From: Chloroflexi bacterium RBG_13_53_26
Lineage (GTDB): Bacteria > Chloroflexota > Dehalococcoidia > UBA2247 > RBG-13-53-26
Assembly (NCBI GenBank): GCA_001795035.1
Contig: MGMW01000091.1
Span: 1 to 30,680, forward strand
DNA length: 30,680 nt
Direction of reading: 5' to 3'
Under the pieces are notes generated by a model. The model searched no databases. It saw nothing but the letters and a program-made list of their open reading frames with translations, and had not been told where the DNA came from. Numbering within the stretch: the stretch's first letter is position 1; each line of letters opens with the position of its first letter. The translations under genes and the position numbers were made by a program. Shown piece by piece: positions 23,814 to 30,680 of this stretch.

Positions 23814-25856
23814 TCAATCGCCACTCACTTCTGTCCTGAATACCATCACCGACTTCTCTAGCTCCTCGGACATGTCAGCCAGTGACTGGGCAGAGGCAAG
23901 TACCTCCTCCACCTGCGCCGACATCTCTTCAGCCGAAGCAGAAACCTCCTGGGCAGCCGCACTGTTCTCCTCAGCCACAGCGCTTGTTGTCTCAACAGAT
24001 CTGGACATATTCAACGCGCTCTCTGACATCTGCTCCGTGGCCACTACATTCTGCTCTACAATCTTGTTGATCCTGTCAATGACCTTCACCATGTCATCAC
24101 TCAAAGCATCCAACTCCTGTGCAGCACGCGATATTTGCTCAACCTGCCTGCCCACATCTCGCGCTCGCTCAAGAATGTCATCCAGCGCTTCCCCTGCATC
24201 AGCAGCAAGCTTGTAGCCTCCCTCAACCTCCCTGCCCCCTTGCTGCATGGCACTCACCGCCTCCCTCACACCACCCTGAATACCGCCAATAAGAACCGCT
24301 ATCTCCTTCGTCGCTGTTGAAGACCTCTCAGCAAGTTTTCTTACCTCATCAGCAACAACCGCAAATCCGCGTCCTTGCTCACCGGCCCTGGCTGCCTCAA
24401 TAGCAGCATTCAGCGCCAGAAGATTAGTCTGCGCAGCTATGTCATCTATGGTGGCAACAATCTTGCCAATCTCATCGGAACGATGACCAAGATCCGCGAC
24501 TTTCATCGACACGACGTCCATAGCCCTCTTTATCTTCTCCATCCCCTCAATCGTCTCATGCGTCTTCAGAGCACCTTTCTCCGCAGAACTGGCTGTGCCC
24601 TTCCAGGCCTCAGATCCAGCACGAGCATTGGCCGATACCTGACCCGCAGCTGTTGATACCTGACTAACCATGTCCGTCGCCTCTTCGACACCTCTACTTT
24701 GCTCCTGAGCACCCCTGGAAATTTGCTCAATTGTCACGGAAAGCTGCCCCATGTTGTTGGTACTCTCTTGAAGCGTCACCGATTGCTCACCAGCTCCCTT
24801 CGCTATCATCTGAATTGTGCTCGCTATCTGCTGGGTAGCCTGAGCTGTTTGCTCGGAAGCCCTTGAAAGCTGCCTGCCGGCTTCAGAAACGCTCGCCGCA
24901 GTCGCTTTCACCTTTCCTATCAAATCGCGCTGGCTGGCCACCATCTGGGAGAATGCATTCGATAAAACATCCTTCTCCGATTTCGGTTCGATCTCCATGG
25001 TCAAATCCCCAGCCGCTATCCTCTTCGTAACACCAGCCATCTCCTTCATATAATCCACTACCCTGCGATACGCCTCAGCCAAATCACCAACTTCATCCCT
25101 CGACTTGACTGAAATCTCTTGCTCTACATCCCCTTCAGCTAAGGCCTGCGATGTCCTGACCAGCGACTTCAGCGGCTTGGCTATCGCCAAACGGGTGATC
25201 AGCCAGAATACAAACAAACACAGGACAGCAGTTGCACCGCCAATCCATGCCATCAGAGTCCTCTGAGAGTTTATGGGCGCCATAACATCTTCGGTGTAGA
25301 TACCTGTTCCAACTATCCATCCCCACGGATCGAAAGACTTCACGTAGGCCAGCTTCGGTACAACCCGCCCGGATTGATCTTTATACTGCCACATGTAGCT
25401 GTAGAATCCTTCTCCCTGAGTGCTGCAGATGTCTACAATGTCCACAAAGATCGCGTTGCCCTCAGCATCTATGAAGTTGCTCACATCGGTGTTGACGATA
25501 TCAGACCTGAAAGGATCTACCAGCAATACAGGCCGATAGTCGTTTATCCAGAAATAGCCTTCGTCGTCTTCACCGTAGCGGAGACCGCCAATAGCGGCAA
25601 GCGCATACCTCTGCGCCTCCGCCCTGGTCACCAGACCCGACGACTCAAGACCGTAACAGTAGTCCAACATACCCCAGGCAACCTGCACCTCTTCCTGTGT
25701 CTTGATCTCCTTTTCATGAAAAAGATCCCTTTTCATCTCAGGAAACACATACACCGACATGTAGACAACCAGGATGCTCACAACAAGCAGAGCGGCGAGG
25801 GACATCTTCCACATTATGCCCAGCCGAATACGTTTCAATAGTCCTAGCCTTGCCAT
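23814..25856 (-). CDS. Methyl-accepting chemotaxis protein with single Cache domain
   Basis: 680 residues from ATG 25856, which follows AAGGAGGGA; the open frame extends further upstream but without support. TM1 (about 17-38) and TM2 (WIGGATAVLCLFVFWLI) flank an extracellular sCache_2-type domain: LRYGEDDEGYFWINDYRPVL, DAEGNAIFVD, KLAYVKSFDPWGWIVGTGIY. A HAMP domain (RLAIAKPLKSLVRTSQALAEGDVEQEI) and probably a second one follow. The signalling tip is IAAQTNLLALNAAIEAARAG, then FAVVADEVRKLAERS. Related Cache domains often bind small carboxylates, so an organic acid is a fair guess. The C-terminus lacks an NWETF-like CheR tether. As the only receptor in the cluster it is the likely dedicated input. 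Confidence 0.96.
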   Translation of the reverse strand: MARLGLLKRIRLGIMWKMSLAALLVVSILVVYMSVYVFPEMKRDLFHEKEIKTQEEVQVAWGMLDYCYGLESSGLVTRAEAQRYALAAIGGLRYGEDDEGYFWINDYRPVLLVDPFRSDIVNTDVSNFIDAEGNAIFVDIVDICSTQGEGFYSYMWQYKDQSGRVVPKLAYVKSFDPWGWIVGTGIYTEDVMAPINSQRTLMAWIGGATAVLCLFVFWLITRLAIAKPLKSLVRTSQALAEGDVEQEISVKSRDEVGDLAEAYRRVVDYMKEMAGVTKRIAAGDLTMEIEPKSEKDVLSNAFSQMVASQRDLIGKVKATAASVSEAGRQLSRASEQTAQATQQIASTIQMIAKGAGEQSVTLQESTNNMGQLSVTIEQISRGAQEQSRGVEEATDMVSQVSTAAGQVSANARAGSEAWKGTASSAEKGALKTHETIEGMEKIKRAMDVVSMKVADLGHRSDEIGKIVATIDDIAAQTNLLALNAAIEAARAGEQGRGFAVVADEVRKLAERSSTATKEIAVLIGGIQGGVREAVSAMQQGGREVEGGYKLAADAGEALDDILERARDVGRQVEQISRAAQELDALSDDMVKVIDRINKIVEQNVVATEQMSESALNMSRSVETTSAVAEENSAAAQEVSASAEEMSAQVEEVLASAQSLADMSEELEKSVMVFRTEVSGD

Positions 25857-25883
25857 TCTTTCCCTCCTTGTCCCTCCCTTTTC

Positions 25884-25896
25884 CGACCCAGGGTCG
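25884..25896. promoter_or_regulatory. Short palindrome upstream of the receptor gene
   Basis: CGACCC-A-GGGTCG, perfect 6-base arms, 28 bases before the ATG and within the 139-base spacer after the metallophosphoesterase gene. It may be an operator or an mRNA hairpin. Confidence 0.3.
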
Positions 25897-25995
25897 TCTT
25901 CCTGACCCACCGACAAAAGTCTGTTCCCATGACCGAACCTCGCTTTTGCATCACCCAACCACACCCGAAACCTCGAATTTCTCGATCATGGATCA

Positions 25996-27828
25996 TCAAG
26001 ATATTTGCGTCAGGTCACTGGCACTGACCATCCTCATCAACCGCAGCGCCACAATGTTCCCATCGCCATCCTTCTCCACGACGCCTTCCACACCCGACAT
26101 CAGGAACAACTGGGATTCCATCTGCTCGAAAGTGCCCTCATGGTCGGGGTCGTCAGCGTCTGTAATGAAAGCCCAACTGAACCTGAGCGGTACAACTCTC
26201 ACACTAACATACGTTCCTACACTTAAACTGGGAAGAGGAGGAGACTTGCACTCACCAGTGTAGATAACAACCGTCCCGGTCGCATCGGAGATCTTCATTC
26301 CACCAGCCCCCTCTTCAGCCAATGGCGGTCCGAACATGGCCACCATGACCGTGCCCTCTATGGTGACATACCATCCCTGATAGGTCTCAAAATGTTGTAG
26401 CATCTCCTTTATGGGCACTGTCTGGTTTGCACTTACTTTGACGCTTACTTCCCTGGTGAAGGTCTCCACACCATCGTCAGCCGTCAGGGTGATACTGTAG
26501 TAGCCCTCCGCTAACAAACCCGTGTCCCAAGCGGCAGCAGCGGTAGCCCACGGCGTCCCTGCTTCCACTGTCATAGGTACGGATACGCCTTCATCTATCC
26601 GGTAGCTCGCCTGCTGGATTGAGCCATGCTCGCTGTATATCAACGCCGCCAGCTCTACCTGTCCGCTGACAATTGGGCCGGTAAGCTGGAGATGGATTTT
26701 CCTAGTCGCTCCCGTCTCCTTGTACAGACTGCTGATGCCCTCACCACTCACGGAGACCAACCGATAGCCAGCCTCATTCCCGTCCACATTGGAGCCAAAC
26801 CACCACTCGCCAGAAAAGGCACCGGTTACCTGCTCGGCAATGCCTTGTGTGTCCATCAACAGATCCTGATGTGCATGCCCGGCGAAGATTGACACCTCGC
26901 TTGCCGATCGGCCGGCAAGAAGTACGTCGAGCACTTCGCTCTGGCTTTCCCAGCTTGTGGTCGGCTCGTGGCAGAACACGATGAGAGGGCTCCCCTGCCT
27001 GTAGCTTAAGTCCTTCTGTAGCCATTCCAACTGCGATCCCGATATCTGATAGACCTGCCTGCCGCTCTCCACATCGTTGGGATCCAGCACTATGCAATGG
27101 TAGTCTCCCCAATCGAAAGAGTAGTACGTCGGTCCGAAGTAACTGCGGTAGGTGTCCTTGCTGCCGCCAGTCTGGGCTGTTTCCTGGCTTATGTCAGCCA
27201 TATCGTGGTTGCCCGGCGCACAATAGACAGGCATATCGAGTCCTGATGCCGCAGTCTTGAAAGCACTAAACCACTGATCTGCCTGGGCCTCCGATATGGT
27301 GACATTGTTGCCAATGTTGACAAAGTCTCCGGTGGCAACAACAAACGCCGGAGAGATGTCTCCGATTTCCTCCAGGGCCTCGTTCAGCGTTGAAAGGCTG
27401 TCCGAGTCCAGATGGATATCCGTCATATGAACAAAGGTGAACCCGGAAGTCTTCTTCTCCGGTGTGTACACCAGTCCGAAGTCAAATTGGCTGCTTGAAA
27501 TGCTGCGATACCACGATCCAGACTGAGTGTAGTCACTGGGAGTGGTTACGAAAACGAACGAACCTGCTTTCGGCAGGGTGTAGCTGCCATTCAGGTCACT
27601 TACGGTCGAGGTTGACCCGTTGGAAACCAGAACGCCGGCGATACCTTGCTCACCATCTCCCTTGACTCCATTACTATCAGAGTCCTCAAACACTGTTCCG
27701 TTAACATCAGTCACCGGAAGCGGTTGCGGTGATGGTCCGCCGGAGCTGGACGAACAGCCAACCATCCCAGAAATCATCAAAAACAAAGCAGCGACAATAA
27801 TCCCGGAAACAAAGTATCTGTGAACCAT
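25996..27828 (-). CDS. Lipoprotein metallophosphoesterase (calcineurin-like) with accessory domains
   Basis: 610 residues from ATG 27828 (AGGAGG nine bases upstream). The N-terminus is a lipoprotein signal, YFVSGIIVAALFLMISGMVGC, with lipidated C25 followed by SSSSGG. An SdrD/CarboxypepD-like module (about 40-90; DVNGTVFEDSDSNGVKGDG, a likely Ca-binding loop) precedes the phosphoesterase domain. Metal ligands are all visible: D137 and H139 in MTDIHLDS, D168 in ATGDFV, N207-H208-D in APGNHDM, the His in FCHEPT, and the GHAH pair. Ig-like strands follow, then an OB-fold-like region (WYVTIEGTVMVAMF, MKISDATGTVVIY) near the end. It acts outside the membrane on an unknown phosphoester. It is 43 bases downstream of the PKD lipoprotein gene. 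Confidence 0.9.
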   Translation of the reverse strand: MVHRYFVSGIIVAALFLMISGMVGCSSSSGGPSPQPLPVTDVNGTVFEDSDSNGVKGDGEQGIAGVLVSNGSTSTVSDLNGSYTLPKAGSFVFVTTPSDYTQSGSWYRSISSSQFDFGLVYTPEKKTSGFTFVHMTDIHLDSDSLSTLNEALEEIGDISPAFVVATGDFVNIGNNVTISEAQADQWFSAFKTAASGLDMPVYCAPGNHDMADISQETAQTGGSKDTYRSYFGPTYYSFDWGDYHCIVLDPNDVESGRQVYQISGSQLEWLQKDLSYRQGSPLIVFCHEPTTSWESQSEVLDVLLAGRSASEVSIFAGHAHQDLLMDTQGIAEQVTGAFSGEWWFGSNVDGNEAGYRLVSVSGEGISSLYKETGATRKIHLQLTGPIVSGQVELAALIYSEHGSIQQASYRIDEGVSVPMTVEAGTPWATAAAAWDTGLLAEGYYSITLTADDGVETFTREVSVKVSANQTVPIKEMLQHFETYQGWYVTIEGTVMVAMFGPPLAEEGAGGMKISDATGTVVIYTGECKSPPLPSLSVGTYVSVRVVPLRFSWAFITDADDPDHEGTFEQMESQLFLMSGVEGVVEKDGDGNIVALRLMRMVSASDLTQIS

Positions 27829-27871
27829 CCTTGCAGTCCTCCTCGTTCGTAACTCACTGGCCATAACAGTA

Positions 27872-28552
27872 CTAGTCCCCCACAGCCCTCCACCTGGCAG
27901 GATCGTACGACGCATCCCAAACAATCCCGCTGCCCCAGATCACAGGATCACCGCTACAAATTGTCCCATCCTGGGCTACATCGTATTTGGCCTTGAAAGG
28001 CTTCCTTGTCAGGTAATCGGCAGCATCTTTTGCGCCGCCACCAGCCAACACGTTGTCAGAGCTACCATCCCAGCCTGCTACCTCGGCATCAAGCTGAGTC
28101 ACCCCGGCTGCCGTCATGCACTTCGATATGGCCTCCCGCGCCTGGTTGACCTCTTGATTCGCTGCCTCAGAGATCGAAAGGATGTTGGCGAACCACGTCT
28201 TCACCTCCGGGTCCGAACCGCCCGGGCCTTTCACCACAAGCTGGACAGTGTATTTACCATCTACAGTGTACGTATGAGACGGGTTCCGCTCATAAACGAT
28301 GGGGCTCCCATCTCCGAAGTTCCATCTCCACTCAGTGATCTCCCCCGTGGATTTATCAGTAAACTTGATGGTGAGCGGAGCAAGACCCGCAATAGGCTTG
28401 TCTGTGATCAGATCACCTTCCGTCACCGCGCCGGTGAAGCCGGCCGTTGGAGCCGGAGTCTTGGCGCAGGACAGGCCGACGAGAAGCATTAGCGCCATGA
28501 GACTGGCTGCTACAGCCAATCGGATGGTCCTCCTGGTTAAGCACCTGAACAT
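27872..28552 (-). CDS. PKD-domain lipoprotein, 226 aa
   Basis: The first gene of the minus-strand cluster. ATG 28552 lies ten bases after GGAGG in GGAGGTGAT; a GTG at 28558 is an alternative too close to it. The signal peptide runs to C29 (SLMALMLLVGLSC), with Gly at -3 making the lipobox slightly unusual. A PKD domain (about 36-120) has APLTIKFTDKSTGEITEWRWNFGDG and the HTYTVDGKYTVQLVV strands. The C-terminal half is a helix (EAANQEVNQAREAISKCM) followed by a compact region ending in WGSGIVWDASYDPARW; it faintly resembles the C-terminal part of pilin-like proteins, which is speculative. Likely an extracytoplasmic binding or structural component. Confidence 0.85.
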   Translation of the reverse strand: MFRCLTRRTIRLAVAASLMALMLLVGLSCAKTPAPTAGFTGAVTEGDLITDKPIAGLAPLTIKFTDKSTGEITEWRWNFGDGSPIVYERNPSHTYTVDGKYTVQLVVKGPGGSDPEVKTWFANILSISEAANQEVNQAREAISKCMTAAGVTQLDAEVAGWDGSSDNVLAGGGAKDAADYLTRKPFKAKYDVAQDGTICSGDPVIWGSGIVWDASYDPARWRAVGD

Positions 28553-28883
28553 AACCACATCACCTCCACGTCATTCTGTGTCCAGAGCAGTAGTTTCACA
28601 ACACTTCACTTTTGCCACGGTCAATGCAGCACTGGCAGAACGTGACATGGAGGGAAGTCTACCACCGCCAAATCACGCCAGTATCTCAGCAAACCACGAC
28701 CATCTAACAAATTCCTATCATAAGGGGGGTGGAGAACAATCGGTGGGAGCAGAAATGCAAATGGCCTTGGCAGAACATGGTATAATGCCACCGCAAGAGT
28801 CCTCATAACAGAAGACAATTCCCCAGAAGGGGTATACAATAGCGTGGTGACTCGTTCGGGAAACCAGAGAGGAGGAAGTACAC
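28553..28883. other. Divergent intergenic region upstream of the chemosensory cluster
   Basis: 331 bases without a credible gene. It contains the rightward extended -10 at 28778-28786. Leftward I see only weak promoter candidates, such as TTGACC near 28620 on the minus strand with no good -10, so the operon promoter may be of another sigma class. Confidence 0.45.
28778..28786 (+). promoter_or_regulatory. Extended -10 promoter for the GvpU-like gene
   Basis: TGGTATAAT: perfect hexamer with extended TG. The start would be near 28793, about 90 bases before the ATG. Confidence 0.55.
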
Positions 28884-29339
28884 ATGGGAACTGAATCCAG
28901 CCGAGTGCGTACCAGCGACGTATTCCTGGAAGACTGGGTGACCTTGGCTAATGACTGCAACCTCCAGATAGCCGTCACCCTGATGGTAAATGGGGCACTG
29001 GTTTCTGGGACAATCACCAGCGGTGCCGAATTTCTGGAACATGTGGGCCAGTCTATTTCCGCAGCCGCAGAGAGCGATCACAAATCACTGGGGGAGACAA
29101 TTGAAAAGCATTACCATGAGGTGGCCAGGAAGCTATACCCTCAGAAGGCTCCTTCTCCTGATGAGGATGCTCTACCAGCCCTGGAGGGGACCGGGCCTCG
29201 CAAGTCCTACTTTGTTCATCTGAAGGATGTAACCATTCTGGGCTCCCGTCCTCTGCCAACCGTGCCGTATTGGAGGGGTCGCCTCGACAGGGTTGACGGA
29301 TGGTTCATTGGTGGCCTCAGAGAGACCTCGTCAAAGTAG
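28884..29339 (+). CDS. GvpU-like protein, 151 aa
   Basis: A soluble protein with the features I associate with the gas-vesicle accessory protein GvpU: an opening FLEDWVTLANDCNLQIAVTLMVNGALVSGTITSG, and a closing YFVHLKDVTILGS..LPTVPYWRGRLDRVDGWFIGGL, where the HLKD, WRGRL and DG-F-GGL motifs match the family. The central part (about 65-100) is variable and charged. GAGGAGG precedes the ATG. No gas vesicle structural gene is present here, so the role may be different; GvpU-like proteins also occur outside gvp clusters. Confidence in the family is moderate since it rests on recalled motifs. Confidence 0.6.
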   Translation: MGTESSRVRTSDVFLEDWVTLANDCNLQIAVTLMVNGALVSGTITSGAEFLEHVGQSISAAAESDHKSLGETIEKHYHEVARKLYPQKAPSPDEDALPALEGTGPRKSYFVHLKDVTILGSRPLPTVPYWRGRLDRVDGWFIGGLRETSSK

Positions 29340-29359
29340 GGCAAAGCCAAGAACTGCAA

Positions 29360-29392
29360 AACGGGCTGAAATCTCAGTTGCCTCCGCCCGTT
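29360..29392 (+). terminator. Possible weak terminator after the GvpU-like gene
   Basis: AACGGGC and GCCCGTT form 7-base arms with a 19-base loop 20 bases after the stop, followed by GCCCTTT. The long loop and short T run make it a weak candidate. Confidence 0.25.
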
Positions 29393-29582
29393 GCCCTTTC
29401 GATCCGAATTCAACAGCCAAACCGCATTTGAGCACAAGGCCATTCACGGGTAACGGGAATCTCTTCAATGCCAAGGTATCCTTTATTTGTTTCCCTCCAT
29501 CAAGGCTTTCCAGGGTAGTAACACAGAGCCGTGGTTTGATTTGTGATTTAGGTGGCTTAATATGCAGATTGGAGGTTTGCCC

Positions 29583-30674
29583 ATGGCAAAATTGACCAGG
29601 ATCGCCATTCTTACGGGGGGAGGAGATGCCCCGGGCATGAATGCCGTCATACGGGCTGTGGCCAAGAAAGCTATTCTTGAATACGGCGCCGAAGTCATTG
29701 GAATCGAAGACGGGTACGAAGGGCTGATAAAAGGCCAATGTCGGAAACTGGGATACGACGACGTCTCTGGAATACTCACTCTGGGCGGCACCATACTCGG
29801 TACATCAAACACATCCAATCCTTATAGATATCCTGTGAAAAGGCGTAATAGACTGGAATTCAAGGATATGTCAACAACCACCATTAAGAATATATCGAAA
29901 CTCAACATAGATGGCCTCATCTGTATTGGAGGAGATGGTACGCTGAGCACGGCTAGCAGGCTCTCCAGACAGGGAGTTCCTATCGTTGGGATACCCAAGA
30001 CAATCGACAATGATCTGAGAGGCACGGATATCTCTTTTGGCTTCGACTCCGCTGTCTACATCGCCACCGAGGGTATTGACCGGATACACACCACGGCCCA
30101 ATCGCATCACCGGGTTATGATAGTTGAGGTCATGGGGCGCAGTGCCGGATGGATCGCGCTGCACTCAGGCATCGCAGGAGGCGGTGATATCATCCTCATT
30201 CCCGAGATCCCGTACGATCCAGGCAGTGTAGTCAGTAGGGTAAGGAAGCGAAACGAGCAAGGCAGACGATTCAGCATTGTGGTAGTTGCCGAGGGTGCCA
30301 GGCCTAAGGATGGAGATATAGCAGTACAGAGGATTGTGAAGGAGAGTCCGGATCCGATTCGCCTGGGAGGTATAGGATTTGTTCTCGGAGCGCAAATTGA
30401 GACGATGATGGAGGTTGAAACCCGCACCGTGGTCATGGGGCATCTCCAAAGAGGAGGCTCCCCAACACCCTTTGACAGGGTCCTGGCCACGAGGTTGGGC
30501 ACTCAAGCAGTCGATATGGTGCAGAACAAGAGGTTCGGATACATGGTAGGAGTGAAAGGCGATTCCCTAATCAAAGTCCCCTTGGAGGAAGTAGCCAAAG
30601 GGCCAAGGACAGTACCTCTGAACCACCCACTGATCCAGGCTGCTCGTGCCGTAGGAACCTGTTTCGGCGATTGA
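29583..30674 (+). CDS. pfkA: 6-phosphofructokinase
   Basis: Phosphorylates fructose 6-phosphate to the 1,6-bisphosphate in glycolysis. I start it at ATG 29583, where TTGGAGG sits seven bases upstream; ATG 29562 adds seven residues before the ribosome site. The 363-residue product has GGGDAPGMNA (12-21), GGDGT (116-120), the catalytic PKTIDND (138-144), VEVMGRSAGWIAL, and the late VMGHLQRGGSPTPFDRVLATRLG. Gly at GGDGT (G119) favours ATP as donor, whereas K139 in place of the Gly of E. coli PfkA is usual in PPi-dependent forms. This mixed signature exists in both types, so the donor is undecided. It reaches almost to the window end. Confidence 0.94.
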   Translation: MAKLTRIAILTGGGDAPGMNAVIRAVAKKAILEYGAEVIGIEDGYEGLIKGQCRKLGYDDVSGILTLGGTILGTSNTSNPYRYPVKRRNRLEFKDMSTTTIKNISKLNIDGLICIGGDGTLSTASRLSRQGVPIVGIPKTIDNDLRGTDISFGFDSAVYIATEGIDRIHTTAQSHHRVMIVEVMGRSAGWIALHSGIAGGGDIILIPEIPYDPGSVVSRVRKRNEQGRRFSIVVVAEGARPKDGDIAVQRIVKESPDPIRLGGIGFVLGAQIETMMEVETRTVVMGHLQRGGSPTPFDRVLATRLGTQAVDMVQNKRFGYMVGVKGDSLIKVPLEEVAKGPRTVPLNHPLIQAARAVGTCFGD

Positions 30675-30680
30675 TTGATT

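Noticed and set aside
25857..25964. Longer N-terminus for the chemoreceptor
   Set aside because: The extra 36 residues are charged and unlike receptor starts, and AAGGAGGGA directly precedes ATG 25856.
29536..29563. Promoter TTGATT-16-TAATAT before pfkA
   Set aside because: Both hexamers match at only 4 of 6 positions and the start would fall next to the ribosome site.
1..30680. tRNA, rRNA, CRISPR, IS elements, attachment sites
   Set aside because: Looked for T-loop motifs, regularly spaced repeats and transposase motifs on both strands and saw none that hold up by eye.

Overview
The window looks like a chromosomal segment of an anaerobic Chloroflexota bacterium, most likely of the class Dehalococcoidia. 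GC content is moderate and genes are compact. The 1108-residue surface protein ends in a 'CFIATATYGTPMAKEIQ' module followed by a C-terminal membrane segment, a surface-protein ending I associate with that class. The taxonomic call is inference; there is no rRNA or tRNA gene to anchor it, and no insertion sequence, CRISPR array or phage gene is visible.

Layout. Bases 1-3227: the 3' part of a molybdopterin oxidoreductase, a convergent hypothetical gene that overlaps its end, and a DJ-1/PfpI-family gene. Bases 3746-8081: a divergent two-component pair, an OmpR-type response regulator and a large soluble MEDS-PAS5-HisKA-HATPase sensor kinase. Bases 8210-12222: a DUF3795-like zinc protein divergent from the modular surface protein. 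Bases 12548-15638: a C2H2-finger microprotein, an enoyl-CoA hydratase/isomerase, a GNAT acetyltransferase and CorA. Bases 15844-28552: twelve genes all on the minus strand. Bases 28884-30674: an orphan GvpU-like protein and phosphofructokinase.

The centrepiece is the minus-strand cluster. In transcription order it runs: PKD lipoprotein, metallophosphoesterase lipoprotein, Cache-type chemoreceptor, CheW, CheA, CheC, CheD, CheY, CheB, CheR, a degenerate HD-GYP protein, and a 170-residue protein with a FliM-like N-terminal peptide. Tight stop/start overlaps (cheC/cheD, cheB/cheR, cheR/HD-GYP) indicate an operon for at least the core. No flagellar or archaellar gene is present. The last two genes are the candidate output branch. 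One carries LSQAEID, the motif with which FliM binds CheY~P, on a protein that otherwise does not look like FliM. The other keeps the GYP loop but has lost most HD-GYP metal ligands, which suggests a c-di-GMP reader or scaffold rather than a phosphodiesterase. My leading hypothesis is a chemosensory pathway with a non-flagellar output through these two proteins.

Several divergent intergenic regions contain recognisable sigma-70-like elements, including perfect TATAAT boxes, two of them with an extended -10 TG. A 12-base word, CAATCATATTCA, occurs upstream of the hydratase gene and twice in tandem between the GNAT and corA promoters.
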